Part shown: in pieces, positions 1 through 9,613 of the stretch
Layout of the letters: the number at the start of each line of letters is the position of its first letter
Position numbering within the stretch: the first letter of the stretch is position 1
NCBI GenBank assembly: GCA_963811225.1
Contig: CAWEQO010000002.1
Location: forward strand, 62,001-126,000
DNA length: 64,000 nucleotides
Origin: CAWEQO01 sp963811225
GTDB lineage: Bacteria; Chloroflexota; Anaerolineae; Anaerolineales; Anaerolineaceae
Direction: 5' to 3'
The notes under the pieces: model-generated
Database searches by the model: none
What the model saw: only the letters and a program-made list of their open reading frames with translations
Told to the model about the DNA's origin: nothing
Position numbers and translations under genes: made by a program

Positions 1-1
1 C

Positions 2-214
2 TTCGCCCCGGCGGACATGCGCGGGCGCTACATGGCGGTGTACGGAGTGGTGTGGATCATCCCATCGATGTTTGGGCCGCTGGCGGCGGGGTATATCATG
101 GACAACTACAACCCGAACCTGGTATGGTACCTGGGCGGGCTGATCCTGGTGGGGGCGGCGGTGGGGTATGTGTTCTTGCAGCTGCGGGTGGGGGGACGGT
201 TTGTGAAAGTATAA
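2..214 (+). CDS. MFS transporter, C-terminal fragment
   Basis: The reading frame is open from the left edge of the window, so the start is missing. The visible 70 residues contain two hydrophobic segments separated by a short turn (GYIMDNYNPNLVWYLGG), as in the last two helices of a major facilitator superfamily permease. The frame ends in TAA at 212-214, followed directly by a strong hairpin. Substrate cannot be inferred from this fragment. Confidence 0.6.
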   Translation, partial: FAPADMRGRYMAVYGVVWIIPSMFGPLAAGYIMDNYNPNLVWYLGGLILVGAAVGYVFLQLRVGGRFVKV

Positions 215-217
215 GTT

Positions 218-256
218 AATGAAAATCAGCAGGTTATAAGCCTGCTGATTTTCATT
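218..256. terminator. Bidirectional hairpin terminator
   Basis: Perfect 16-bp arms (218-233 and 241-256, AATGAAAATCAGCAGG and its complement) around a 7-nt loop lie between the convergent MFS gene and the small minus-strand gene. A/T-rich outer arms supply U-rich tails on both strands. Confidence 0.8.
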
Positions 257-267
257 CTAAAAATATT

Positions 268-570
268 TTACTCGCTCTTTTTGCCCAGCCCGCCGACGCC
301 GTCCCGGCCTTCGGGAGCCATGCGGGTGGCGATGATTTGTACCCGCTCCATTTTTTCTTCTTTGTCGTCTTTCATTAAGATGCGCAGGTATTCGCCGACG
401 CTGTCGATCGGCAGGGTGACGGTTTGCTTGCAGGGTGATGAGGCGCATTTCTCGTGCAGGAGCTCGTCCTCTCCGGCATAGATGCGCAGGTTGAGCGTGC
501 CCTGAAAGTCTTCGATCTCGACGGTGAATTCATCGCCGGCGACGGCGTAGGTTGAGTATTTCTGGTTCAT
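268..570 (-). CDS. Small hypothetical protein
   Basis: A 100-residue protein with a good Shine-Dalgarno (GAGGAGG) just upstream of the ATG at 570. It is soluble, rich in charged residues, and looks like a small beta-rich domain (alternating pattern around FTVEIEDFQGTLNLRIYAG) with two cysteines near the middle and a Lys/Glu-rich C-terminal half. No family recognised. It is divergent from glgC and convergent with the MFS gene. Confidence 0.65.
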   Translation of the reverse strand: MNQKYSTYAVAGDEFTVEIEDFQGTLNLRIYAGEDELLHEKCASSPCKQTVTLPIDSVGEYLRILMKDDKEEKMERVQIIATRMAPEGRDGVGGLGKKSE

Positions 571-793
571 GTGTCCTCCTCGGTTGTCCCGCCGTTGAGT
601 GGCGGGGATTCCCCCATAGTTGGATTATAACGGATGGATGTTGTTCCCGTCAGCGGCGACGGGCCTATATTTCTATCAATTTAGATTACAATCATTAATG
701 CAGATCAGCCACGCAGTGCGGGTTGGGAAGCCAAGGCACGTTTTCAAACACAAATGTCAGGTTCAGCTTAGTTCTCGGGGAAAGGAGAATGGA

Positions 794-2062
794 ATGCCAG
801 GTTTAAACGATATCCTTGCGGTCATTTTAGGCGGTGGAAGAGGGAGCCGGTTGTGGCCTCTCACCCAGCAGCGGTCGAAGCCGGCGGTGCCAATTGCGGG
901 GAAGTACCGTTTGATCGACATCCCGATCAGCAACTGCATCAATTCCGGCATCTACCGGGTTGCGGTGCTGACGCAGTTCAACTCGGTGTCGCTGCACCGG
1001 CACATTTCGCGCACCTACCAGTTCGACCCGTTCCACCAGGGCTGGGTGCAGATTTGGGCCGCAGAGCAAACCATGGAGAACACGGACTGGTACCAGGGCA
1101 CAGCCGACGCGGTCCGCAAGCAGCGCCTGGAGATCTTCTCGACCCGGGCGGAATACGTGCTGGTGCTGGCCGGCGACCACCTGTACCGGATGGACTACGA
1201 GCCGATGGCGCGTTACCATATCGAGAACGACGCGGACATCACCGTGGCGGTGCAGCCGGTGGCGCGCGAGGATGCGGGGCGGTTTGGCATCCTCAAGCGC
1301 GACCCGAGCGGAAAGATCACAAGCTTTGCCGAGAAACCGCGCGACCCGGTGATCCAGTCGGGAATGGTCAGCCGGGACGACGAAAAGCGGCCTTTCCTGG
1401 GCTCGATGGGCATCTACCTTTTCAAGACGCGGGTGATGTTCGAGCTGTTGAGCAACCCTGAGCTGGAAGACTTCGGCGGGGATGTGATCCCGTTTGCGAT
1501 CAACAACTATTCGGTGTACGGCTTCGACTTCGACGGATTCTGGGCCGACATTGGAACGATCCGCTCGTTCTACGAGACCAACCTGGCGCTGGCCCGACCG
1601 GACACACCGTTCAACTTCTTCGGCCCCGAGAAGCAGATCTACACCCGGCCGCGCTTCCTGCCGGGGTCGATCCTGAGCAATGTCACGCTTGAAAACGCGA
1701 TGGTCGCCGAGGGCTGCTCGATTGAAAACGCGACCGTGATCCACTCCATCGTGGGCATCCGCAGCCAGATCCGCTCGGGCTGCAGGGTGGAAAACACGGT
1801 GATGATGGGCTCGGACTACTACGACCGCAGCATCCCAGGATATCCGGGCGAGCTGCTGCCGATTGGCCTGGGAACCAACTGCCAGATCGACGGGGCGATC
1901 ATCGACAAAAACGCCCGCATCGGCAGCGACGTGGTGATCCGGCCTTTCCCGGAGGGCACGGACCTGAATGGGGACAACTGGGTCGTGCGCGACGGCATCG
2001 TGGTGATCCCGAAGAACGCCATCTTGCATAGCGGCACCTATATCGGGCCGGACAGGGAGTAA
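794..2062 (+). CDS. glgC: Glucose-1-phosphate adenylyltransferase (ADP-glucose pyrophosphorylase)
   Basis: Makes ADP-glucose from glucose-1-phosphate and ATP, the committed step of bacterial glycogen synthesis. The N-terminal nucleotidyltransferase domain has the pyrophosphorylase signature GGGRGSRLWPLT (about residues 13-24), then SLHRHISRTY, QGTADAVRK and LAGDHLYRMDY; the C-terminal third is a left-handed beta-helix ending VVIPKNAIL, as in cyanobacterial/plant-type enzymes. The frame is open further upstream, but the ATG at 794 is preceded by AAAGGAG and gives 422 residues, the usual length. The next gene starts 2 bases after the stop, so the two are probably co-transcribed. Confidence 0.95.
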   Translation: MPGLNDILAVILGGGRGSRLWPLTQQRSKPAVPIAGKYRLIDIPISNCINSGIYRVAVLTQFNSVSLHRHISRTYQFDPFHQGWVQIWAAEQTMENTDWYQGTADAVRKQRLEIFSTRAEYVLVLAGDHLYRMDYEPMARYHIENDADITVAVQPVAREDAGRFGILKRDPSGKITSFAEKPRDPVIQSGMVSRDDEKRPFLGSMGIYLFKTRVMFELLSNPELEDFGGDVIPFAINNYSVYGFDFDGFWADIGTIRSFYETNLALARPDTPFNFFGPEKQIYTRPRFLPGSILSNVTLENAMVAEGCSIENATVIHSIVGIRSQIRSGCRVENTVMMGSDYYDRSIPGYPGELLPIGLGTNCQIDGAIIDKNARIGSDVVIRPFPEGTDLNGDNWVVRDGIVVIPKNAILHSGTYIGPDRE

Positions 2063-2064
2063 TC

Positions 2065-4869
2065 ATGAGCCGGCCGCACCCCACCCCAACGCCGCCGGAC
2101 GTGAGAATCGTCTGGCACGCAATGAGCGCCGATGAGGTGCTCGACCGGCTGGAAACGCCCCCGCAAACGGGGCTGACCACGCAGCAGGTAGAGCAGCGCC
2201 GCAAAACATACGGCACGAACGAGCTGGCCGAAGCGCCACGCACAACCTTCTTCCAGATGGTGGTCGGCCAGCTGAACAATTTTGTCGTCATCCTGCTGAT
2301 TGTGGCGGCGGTGATCTCCGCGATCCTGGGAGACAACGTCGAGGCCGCCGCGATCATGGCAATTGTGGTCTTGAACGCCATCCTTGGCGTGGTGCAAGAG
2401 AGCCGGGCCGAGGAGGCGCTGGCGGCCCTGAAGAAGCTGGCCGCGCCGGAAGCCCAGGTGCTGCGGGATGGGCGGCGGGTGACCGTGCCCGCGCCGCAGC
2501 TGGTGCCGGGAGACATTGTGTACTTGGAAGCGGGGAACTTTGTCCCGGCGGACCTGCGGCTGCTGGAGGCGATGAACCTGCGGATCGAAGAGGCGGCACT
2601 GACCGGAGAATCGGTGGCAGTGGAGAAGAACTCCGCCGGGCTGATCGACCCGGACCTGCCGCTGGGTGACCGCAAGAACACGGCTTTCATGGGAACCACC
2701 GTCATCTACGGCCGCGGCCGGGGCGTGGTGGTTGCCACGGGCATGAAGACCCAGCTGGGCCTGATCGCCGGAATGCTGCAAAACGTGGAGGCCGAAGAGA
2801 CCCCCTTGCAGCAGCGGCTCGACAACCTGGGAAAGATGCTGGGCTGGGGGGCGCTGGGAATCTGCGGGCTGGTGTTCGTAGTGGGCGTGCTGCGAGCAGC
2901 CGCCATCACCCTGCCGGTGGTGACCAACATGTTCATGATCGCGGTCAGCCTGGCGATTGCAGCCGTGCCCGAGGGGCTGCCGGCGGTGGTGACCATCTCG
3001 CTGGCGCTAGGCATGCGCGAGATGGTGCGGCGGCACGCCTTGATCCGGCGGCTGGCCTCGGTGGAGACCCTGGGCTCGGCGACGGTGATCTGCTCGGACA
3101 AGACCGGCACGCTGACGCAGAACGAAATGACCATCACGCGCATCTGGACCGGCGGCAATTCTTTCCAGGTGACGGGCAGCGGCTACTCGCCGAACGGCGA
3201 CTTCCTGGTAGACGGTAAAGCCGTCGATCCGAACGATTACCCTTCCTTGAATACAGTCCTGTGGGTGGGCGTGCTGAATAACGACGCCGAGCTGGAGCTG
3301 GCCCAATCGGACGGCGACACGGCTTACCGCATGATCGGCGACCCCACCGAAGGCTCGATCCTGGTGGCGGCGGCCAAGGCCCGGGTGTATTCGCCGGACC
3401 TGAGCGGCGCCTACCCGCGCAAAGACGAGGTGCCGTTCGACTCCGAGCGCAAGCGCATGATCACGATCCACCAGGTGGAAGATCCGAAGGTAGAAGACGT
3501 CTCGCCGATCTATGATCTGGAGAAGCGCGGCCAGAAGGCGGTGGTGGTCAAGGGCGCACCGGACGTGGTGCTGAACTTGTGCAGCAGCTATGCAGCCAGC
3601 AGCGATGAAGAAATCCCCCTGGACGAGGCCGCCAAGGCCAAGATCATGGCAGCCAACGATGAGATGACCCACAATGCTCTGCGGGTGTTAGGCCTGGCGT
3701 ACCGGGTTGTGCCGGACCTGCCGGAAGGGGTCAATACCGAGGCGCTGGAAAAGGACTTGATCTTCGCCGGAATGGTGGGGATGATCGACCCGGCGCGGGT
3801 GGAGGTGATGCCGGCCCTGGAGAAGGCGCGCAGCGCAGGCATCCGCACGATCATGATCACCGGGGACTACCCGAACACGGCGCGCGCCATCGCCGAGGAC
3901 ATCGGCCTGCTGCAGCGCGGGCATCACGTGCTAACCGGCAGCCAGATGAACGAAATGGACGACACCCAACTGTGCGAAGAGGTGATGAAGACCGACGTGT
4001 TCGCACGCGTCTCGCCGGAACACAAGATGCGCATTGTGGATGCGCTGCGTGAGAACAATCAGGTGGTGGCGATGACCGGCGACGGGGTCAACGACGCGCC
4101 GGCAATCAAGCGGGCCGACATCGGCGTGGCGATGGGCATTACCGGCACGGACGTGGCCAAGGAGACGGCCGACATGGTGCTGACCGACGACAACTATGCC
4201 AGCATCGTGGCGGCCATCGAGCAAGGCCGGATCATCTACAGCAACATCCGCAAGTTCGTGTACTATCTGCTGTCGTGCAACATGGCCGAGATCAGCATCA
4301 TCTTCCTGGCGACGCTGTTCACCGGTAACTCGCCGCTGACCGCCATCCAGCTGCTGTGGCTGAACTTGGTGACGGACGGCGCGCCGGCGCTGGCGCTGGC
4401 GACGGAGAAGGGCGACCCAGATATCATGGAGCAGCGGCCGCGGCCGCCGAAAGAGCCGATCATCAACCGCTTCATGACGCGCGGCATCATCATTCAGACC
4501 ATTGCGATCACGGCGGTGACGCTGGCGGCCTACTTCATCGGTCTGTCCTCGTCGACGCACATCGAGTTCGCCGAGACGATGGCCTTCGTGACACTGAGCG
4601 TGTCGGAGCTGCTGCGGGCATTCACGGCCCGGTCGGAATATTACCCGGTTCTGAAGATCGGGTTGTTCAGCAACAAGTGGATGAACTACGGGGTGGTATC
4701 CTCCTTGGGGCTGATCCTGATGGTGGTGTATGTGCCGTTCTTCCAGAGGGTGTTCCAGACCGAGGCGCTGGGGTGGGCGCAGTGGGCGCAGGTGCTGCCG
4801 CTGTTGATCGTCCCGTCCTTGGCGGCGGAATTGACGAAATTTTTGTTCTCGCCCTACCGGAAGGCGTAG
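2065..4869 (+). CDS. P2-type cation-transporting ATPase (Ca2+-ATPase-like)
   Basis: A 934-residue ATP-driven cation pump of the inner membrane. It has the actuator TGES loop, the phosphorylation motif SDKTGTLTQNE (phosphorylated Asp about residue 345), the hinge GDGVNDAPAI, and membrane helix M4 with PEGLP, the calcium-site motif of SERCA/PMR1-type pumps. M6 carries NLVTDGAPALAL, also P2A-like. The N- and C-terminal cation-ATPase domains and ten predicted helices are all present. Ion specificity is inferred from the M4/M6 motifs and could be Ca2+ or Mn2+. The stop codon TAG is the first part of a hairpin repeat. Confidence 0.9.
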   Translation: MSRPHPTPTPPDVRIVWHAMSADEVLDRLETPPQTGLTTQQVEQRRKTYGTNELAEAPRTTFFQMVVGQLNNFVVILLIVAAVISAILGDNVEAAAIMAIVVLNAILGVVQESRAEEALAALKKLAAPEAQVLRDGRRVTVPAPQLVPGDIVYLEAGNFVPADLRLLEAMNLRIEEAALTGESVAVEKNSAGLIDPDLPLGDRKNTAFMGTTVIYGRGRGVVVATGMKTQLGLIAGMLQNVEAEETPLQQRLDNLGKMLGWGALGICGLVFVVGVLRAAAITLPVVTNMFMIAVSLAIAAVPEGLPAVVTISLALGMREMVRRHALIRRLASVETLGSATVICSDKTGTLTQNEMTITRIWTGGNSFQVTGSGYSPNGDFLVDGKAVDPNDYPSLNTVLWVGVLNNDAELELAQSDGDTAYRMIGDPTEGSILVAAAKARVYSPDLSGAYPRKDEVPFDSERKRMITIHQVEDPKVEDVSPIYDLEKRGQKAVVVKGAPDVVLNLCSSYAASSDEEIPLDEAAKAKIMAANDEMTHNALRVLGLAYRVVPDLPEGVNTEALEKDLIFAGMVGMIDPARVEVMPALEKARSAGIRTIMITGDYPNTARAIAEDIGLLQRGHHVLTGSQMNEMDDTQLCEEVMKTDVFARVSPEHKMRIVDALRENNQVVAMTGDGVNDAPAIKRADIGVAMGITGTDVAKETADMVLTDDNYASIVAAIEQGRIIYSNIRKFVYYLLSCNMAEISIIFLATLFTGNSPLTAIQLLWLNLVTDGAPALALATEKGDPDIMEQRPRPPKEPIINRFMTRGIIIQTIAITAVTLAAYFIGLSSSTHIEFAETMAFVTLSVSELLRAFTARSEYYPVLKIGLFSNKWMNYGVVSSLGLILMVVYVPFFQRVFQTEALGWAQWAQVLPLLIVPSLAAELTKFLFSPYRKA

Positions 4870-5036
4870 CCCAACACATCCCTGTGTTGGATTGACGATC
4901 CAGCACGTAGCCCAACACATCCTTGTGTTGGGGTTAATGACCCGGGGGACCACGTAGCCCAACACATCCCTGTGTTGGGTGGATACGAGGGTTGACGACC
5001 CGGGGACCACGTAGCCCAACACATCCCTGTGTTGGG
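4870..5036. repeat. Four copies of a 22-bp hairpin repeat (CCCAACACA/TGTGTTGGG)
   Basis: Copies at 4870-4890, 4911-4932, 4958-4979 and 5015-5036 each form a 9-bp stem (CCCAACACA, loop TCCC or TCCT, TGTGTTGGG; copy 1 lacks the last G). Each is preceded by GTAG, and the linkers are related to each other (GACGACCCGGGGACCAC). Two more copies lie downstream of the next gene. The linkers are not unique, so this is not a CRISPR array; it resembles REP/BIME-type intergenic repeats. Confidence 0.9.
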
Positions 5037-5079
5037 TGGCTGTGAGGGTTGAAGGTACGAGAGAATGAGGTTGTAAACC

Positions 5080-5908
5080 ATGAGCATCGTGCTTCGAATC
5101 ATCCTGATTATTTTGATCGTTCTCGTGATTCTGATTGCGCTGGCAATCCTGGGATTGAACATCCAACCAAAGTCGTTCCCGGAATATCCGGAGCGGGAGC
5201 CGGCGCTGGAGACGACGCCGCTGCCGGAAGGGCTGCCCGCGCCGGTGGAACAGTTCTACCGTCGGCTGTATGGAGAGCAGATCCCGGTGGTGCGCTCGGC
5301 GGTGATCACGGGGCGGGCGAAACTGCGCCCGGCGGGCCCGATGTATCTACCGTCGCGCTTCCGCTTCACGCACACTGCCGGGCAGGACTACCGGCATTAT
5401 ATCGAGTTCGACGATCTACGGCATACCGTTCTTCAAGGTCAACGAGCGATATTTGAACGGACAAAGCCGGATGGAGCTGCCGTGGGCCACGGAAGAGAAC
5501 ACGCCGGAACTGAACCAGGGGGCCAACCTGGGGCTGTGGGCCGAGTCGATGTGGTTCCCTGCGATCTATCTTACCGACGAACGCGTGCACTGGGAGCCGC
5601 TGGACGAGACGACCGCCGTGCTGGTGACGCCGTTCGGGGATGCGCAGGAGCGGTTCGTGGTGCGCTTCGACGCTGAGACGGGGCTGCCCAGGTGGATGGA
5701 GTTGATGCGCTATCAGGGGTCCACCAGCGCATCGAAGGTGCTGTGGCTGAACAAGGTGGGCTCGTGGGGCGAGGTGAACGGGCACATGACCATGAAGGAT
5801 GCGGCCTTGATTTGGATGGACGATGGCAAGCCGTGGGCAACCTTGGAGGTGGAGGACGTGAAGTTGAACGTGGATGTGGGGGAATACGTTCGAGGGAAGG
5901 GGCTGTAG
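5080..5908 (+). CDS. DUF6544-like membrane-anchored protein, interrupted by a frameshift
   Basis: The ATG at 5080 opens a protein with an N-terminal hydrophobic anchor (residues about 4-28, rich in Ile/Leu) followed by a soluble domain. The frame breaks at about 5410: after HYIEF the expected continuation TIYGIPFFKVNERYLNG appears if one G is removed, and it then runs intact to TAG at 5908. Joined, the protein is about 275 residues, matching what I recall of the DUF6544 family, whose function is unknown. The gene sits between two clusters of the same hairpin repeat. The break is probably a sequencing insertion, but a true pseudogene cannot be excluded. Confidence 0.7.
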
Positions 5909-5988
5909 CCCAACACATCCCTGTGTTGGGTGGATACGAAGGTGGACGACCGGGGACCACATGTAGCCCAACACATCCTTGTGTTGGG
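5909..5988. repeat. Two further copies of the CCCAACACA/TGTGTTGGG hairpin repeat
   Basis: Copies at 5909-5930 and 5967-5988, with the same linker type (GTGGACGACCGGGGACCAC) as the cluster at 4870-5036. The first begins right after the TAG stop of the preceding gene, so the repeat again supplies the stop codon. Confidence 0.9.
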
Positions 5989-6148
5989 GGTGGATACGAG
6001 GGGTGGATGGATCCAAAAATCCTCCGCTCGCCCATGATCTTCCAGTACAATACAAACCGAACGGGGCGTTTGAGCCGTGGCGCAGCGAGCTGCGTGCACC
6101 GCTTCACCGCCCCGACAAAAACCAATCCACGGGGGAATTGAGGTGTAG

Positions 6149-7951
6149 ATGGAACAATATCCGTTGTTATCGCTGCTGAAAGACCGGGTCGACCTGAAAC
6201 AGACGCCGTTTACCGAGCGCGGCTCGCGCTTGCTGGTGCTGTTGAACCCCGACGGCGGCATGATCATCCGATTGGCGGAGCGCTGGGTGAAGCTGGACCC
6301 ACGCGTCACGGGCTACCTGGAGCGCCCGCCGATCGTCGATCACCTGTACCTGTCCGACGGCGAGGGCAATCCGCTCAAGTTCGACCTGGAGAGCTACCCA
6401 CACCGCTTGAACTTTATTACTCGTATCGGCACTTTTTCCATGATTTTCGATGATACCGAGACGCTGCTGTTGAGCGTGCCGGAAGTGGCCTGTGGGGTGT
6501 GCTTCCAGGTGCGGGTCAACGAAGGCAGCACCGACCGGCGCGGTGGGGTCTTGCACGTCACCGGGCAGATCCAGCGCAGCCTGGCCTACACCACCAACCG
6601 CCCGATCAAGACCAACACGATCGAACAGGTGAGCCCGGGGCTGGTGCAGGTGAACCTGACCCTGGAGGCGGGCGAGGAGGCGGGTCTGCTGATCAACCTG
6701 ACGCCGCGCCTGGGCTACAACCGCTACGTGCCGCACCTGGAAACCGCCTTCGACGCGGCCGCCAAACGCTGGGAGTACTGGTTCCAGGCCGCGCCCGAGG
6801 TGGAGGGGCCCTACCGCACGCAGTATTACTACGCCTGGTACATCATGCGCGCCGGGCTGATCTCCAGCCGGTATTTCACCACCCGCGAGGCCATGACCCC
6901 CTCGAAGGTGTTCTACGTGGGCATCTGGCAGTGGGACGCCTACTTCCACGCCATCGCCTACCGGCACATCGACAAAATCCTGGCGCAGAACCAGTTCCGG
7001 ATCATGCTCGATCACCAGCGCGCCGACGGCATGATCCCCGACGCGGTCCACGACGAGGGAACGATCACGCAGATGACGTACCCGGTGGCGGCCGAGGTGA
7101 CCAAGCCGCCGCTGCTGGCCTGGGCGGCCTGGAAGCTGTACGAGATCAGCGGCGACCGGGAGTTCATCGCCGAGACTTATGATGACGTGGCGGCCTGGAA
7201 TGAGTGGTGGTTCACCACCAACGACATCGACGGCGACGGCCTGGCGGAGTACCAGCATCCCTACTCCTCTGGGCTGGACGACAGCCCGCTGTGGGACCAG
7301 GGCATGCCGGTCACGTCGCCGGACCTGAACACCTACCTGTACTTGCAGATGCAGAGCCTAGGGCAGATGGCGCGGGTGCTCAACCTGTTCGAGGATGCCG
7401 GGCGCTGGCAGCAGCGCGCACAGGACCTGCTGGATAAGATGGTCAAGATTTTGTGGGACGACGATCTGGGCGCGTTCATGGTCATGCACCAGGGGTTGAA
7501 GGTGGAGGTGATGACGCCCTTCAACCTGCTGCCGCTGATGACCGGCAACCTATCCGAAGAGATGGTCGAGCGGATTGTGGAGCACATCCAGAATCCGGAG
7601 GAGTTCTGGACGAAGTTCCCGCTGCCGACGGTGGCGAAGAACGACCCCAAGTACAGCCCGCAGCAGATGTGGCGCGGCCCGACGTGGGTGAACGTGAACT
7701 ACATGCTGATCGAGGGGCTGGAGCGTTCGGGGCGTCCCGAGCTGGCCAAGGGGCTGCGCGAGCGCACCCTGGAGATGGTGGCAGGGTTGAAGGATATCTA
7801 TGAGTATTACAACCCCGAGACTGGGCAGGCCCCGCCGCTGGCGGCGTCGACGTTTGGGTGGTCGGCGGCGCTGTTCATCGATCTGATGGTGCAGGCGTAC
7901 GGAAAGGGAGCGCGCCAGGCCGATCCGCTGTCCGAGGAAAATGAGTTGTAA
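6149..7951 (+). CDS. GH63/MGH1-like (alpha/alpha)6-barrel glycoside hydrolase
   Basis: A 600-residue protein without signal peptide. The C-terminal two thirds look like the (alpha/alpha)6 barrel shared by GH63, trehalase-like and mannosylglycerate-hydrolase (MGH1) enzymes: WQWDAYFHAIAYRH, the MIPDAVHDEG segment, SGLDDSPLWD and WRGPTWVNVNY are typical active-site segments. The N-terminal third is a beta-rich domain. Substrate is uncertain: an alpha-glucoside, mannosylglycerate or glucosylglycerate are all possible. GAGGTG precedes the start. The neighbouring glgC suggests a link to storage or compatible-solute carbohydrate, but that is only context. Confidence 0.8.
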   Translation: MEQYPLLSLLKDRVDLKQTPFTERGSRLLVLLNPDGGMIIRLAERWVKLDPRVTGYLERPPIVDHLYLSDGEGNPLKFDLESYPHRLNFITRIGTFSMIFDDTETLLLSVPEVACGVCFQVRVNEGSTDRRGGVLHVTGQIQRSLAYTTNRPIKTNTIEQVSPGLVQVNLTLEAGEEAGLLINLTPRLGYNRYVPHLETAFDAAAKRWEYWFQAAPEVEGPYRTQYYYAWYIMRAGLISSRYFTTREAMTPSKVFYVGIWQWDAYFHAIAYRHIDKILAQNQFRIMLDHQRADGMIPDAVHDEGTITQMTYPVAAEVTKPPLLAWAAWKLYEISGDREFIAETYDDVAAWNEWWFTTNDIDGDGLAEYQHPYSSGLDDSPLWDQGMPVTSPDLNTYLYLQMQSLGQMARVLNLFEDAGRWQQRAQDLLDKMVKILWDDDLGAFMVMHQGLKVEVMTPFNLLPLMTGNLSEEMVERIVEHIQNPEEFWTKFPLPTVAKNDPKYSPQQMWRGPTWVNVNYMLIEGLERSGRPELAKGLRERTLEMVAGLKDIYEYYNPETGQAPPLAASTFGWSAALFIDLMVQAYGKGARQADPLSEENEL

Positions 7952-7964
7952 GTCTACAATCCGT

Positions 7965-8051
7965 ATCTCACAGAAAGGCGCCAAGAAGACAAAGAGTGCA
8001 GGGCTAAAACTCTTCGCGGTCTTCTTGGCGCCTTCGCACGTGGCGTGAGAT
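7965..8051. terminator. Long hairpin between convergent genes
   Basis: Nested arms: ATCTCAC/GTGAGAT (7965-7971, 8045-8051) outside, and a perfect 16-bp AAGGCGCCAAGAAGAC with its complement (7975-7990, 8019-8034) inside, with AAGAGT/ACTCTT in the loop. It most likely terminates transcription from both sides. Confidence 0.75.
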
Positions 8052-8085
8052 ATTAAACCGGCGCTCTATCGGAGAAACCTGGTTC

Positions 8086-9486
8086 TTAAGGCTGCTGTTG
8101 GATCGCCTCCAACTGCATCCAACCCGGCCCTTTCTCCATCCCCTTCAGATAATGATCGAAGAACGCTAGCGTCCCCTCATTCACAATCGCCTCCACCTCA
8201 CGGGCCGGCATCGAGCCCGCCAGGCCCACGGCCTTGGCCAGCGGCGAGAACCCCGGCACGTCGGTGAAATCATAATGCACCGTGCCGGCAATCGTCTCAC
8301 GGTACAGGTCCGCCTGGGTGTTCTCCACCAGCGCGTCCACCAGCGGCTGGTTGCCGTTGGAGTGCCAGTGTTCGCTGTTCATCAGCAGCAGCGGCACGTC
8401 CAGGCCCTCCTGCACCATCTGGCGCGAGTAGGGCACCAACCAGGCATCCTCGGCCAGAGCGGCCTTGCAGCGGGCATCCTCCCAGCAGGTCTCGACCGCA
8501 GCGCCGCCGCCAGTGGAGTGGCCGAACACGCCCACCTCACTCAGGTCGAGCCGCCCGGCGAAGGGTGAGACGATCTCGCCTGCATCCAACCTTTCCACCT
8601 GATCGAGCACGAAGCGCAGGTCGCCTGTCCAGGTCTGGCCGAGCTGCTGCGCCACCCGGCTGTACTCCTCATCGGGCAGGTCGCTGCTGGGGATCGCATC
8701 CGGATTGTTCATCGCCACCTCGCCATCTGGGAAGACGCTGATGGCGGCGCCGTAGGTGTGGTCGGGGGCGACGACGATATAGCCGTGGCTGGCGAGCATT
8801 TCCATTTGATAGGTGTTCTGGGTGCGGATGCCCGCCCAGCCGTGCGAGAAGACCAGCACCGGGAAGCGCTGACTGCCGGCGACCAGGGGCGCGTCGACGT
8901 AGGAGTTGGTGCGGGCCAGCTTCAAGTAGCCGGCCAGCTGCGGCGGCAGGCCGTTCTGCTCGGCTAGGGCCTTGCCGGCGATATCGAGATGGTCGAGCCA
9001 GGGGGCTAGCTGGTCGCCGGGCTGCGGGTCGGCGGGGTACCAGACCTGCACCATCATGCGGCGCGGTCCGCCGGGGGTGGGGGCGTACTGCTCGGTGCGC
9101 GAGGGGTCTTCCCAGTAGAAGGTGCGGGTACCGACCTTGTTTGGGCCGCCGGGGTCGGGGAAGGTGGGCACGGGCATCAGGATGGGCGGCACGCTGAACA
9201 GCGCCAGGACCACCAGCCCCAGGATGACCCACAGGACGGTGCGGCGGCTGCGGGTCGCTGCGGTGCGCACGAACAGCGGGCGGACGGCGATGAGCGCCAG
9301 CGCCACGGTGAACACGTACAGGGGGATCATTTGCCAGCGCGGCCCCTCGAAGATGCCGTGCAGCAGCAGGGAGATAAACGCCAGGCCGCTGAAGACCAGC
9401 GCCAGGCCGCGTCCCGCCGGGCGGTAGAGCCGGGAGAGCAGGGCCAGGGCATTCAGGACGATTATGACGATTTCAAAGGTTCGCAT
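8086..9486 (-). CDS. Membrane-anchored alpha/beta hydrolase (PAF-acetylhydrolase-like)
   Basis: About 466 residues from the ATG at 9486, which has AAGGAG seven bases upstream; the longer open frame lacks a comparable site. The N-terminal 120 residues contain four hydrophobic helices, followed by an alpha/beta hydrolase domain with the nucleophile elbow GHSTGGG and a late HYDFTD segment that likely holds the catalytic His. The arrangement resembles bacterial platelet-activating-factor acetylhydrolase/dienelactone hydrolase-like proteins. The substrate is unknown; an ester or lipid is likely. It is divergent from nadK. Confidence 0.75.
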   Translation of the reverse strand: MRTFEIVIIVLNALALLSRLYRPAGRGLALVFSGLAFISLLLHGIFEGPRWQMIPLYVFTVALALIAVRPLFVRTAATRSRRTVLWVILGLVVLALFSVPPILMPVPTFPDPGGPNKVGTRTFYWEDPSRTEQYAPTPGGPRRMMVQVWYPADPQPGDQLAPWLDHLDIAGKALAEQNGLPPQLAGYLKLARTNSYVDAPLVAGSQRFPVLVFSHGWAGIRTQNTYQMEMLASHGYIVVAPDHTYGAAISVFPDGEVAMNNPDAIPSSDLPDEEYSRVAQQLGQTWTGDLRFVLDQVERLDAGEIVSPFAGRLDLSEVGVFGHSTGGGAAVETCWEDARCKAALAEDAWLVPYSRQMVQEGLDVPLLLMNSEHWHSNGNQPLVDALVENTQADLYRETIAGTVHYDFTDVPGFSPLAKAVGLAGSMPAREVEAIVNEGTLAFFDHYLKGMEKGPGWMQLEAIQQQP

Positions 9487-9601
9487 CAAGACTCCTTGGT
9501 AAGCGCAGTTTCCTTGCAATTTTACCTTAATGAAACCGGCGCAAAGGCGCAGATTTTCATTTGGCCCCTGCAGCGCTCACCAACCTCTAAGTTCTTACTG
9601 A

Positions 9602-9607
9602 TATAAT
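9602..9607 (+). promoter_or_regulatory. -10 element of a probably leaderless nadK transcript
   Basis: TATAAT ends 6 bases before the nadK ATG (9614). A start site 6-8 bases downstream of the -10 box would fall on or next to the A of ATG, and no Shine-Dalgarno is present. Confidence 0.6.
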
Positions 9608-9613
9608 TAGCCA

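Noticed and set aside
827..2029. Long 400-residue open frame antisense to glgC
   Set aside because: It lies wholly opposite a well-supported glgC, has low-complexity His/Arg/Val-rich composition and no start signal; it is a by-product of high GC.
4870..5036. CRISPR array
   Set aside because: Repeats are regular, but the linkers are similar to each other and of uneven length, and no cas genes are present.
3931..5166. Minus-strand open frame through the ATPase end and the hairpin repeats
   Set aside because: Its C-terminal part is antisense to the ATPase and its N-terminal part translates the repeats; no start signal.
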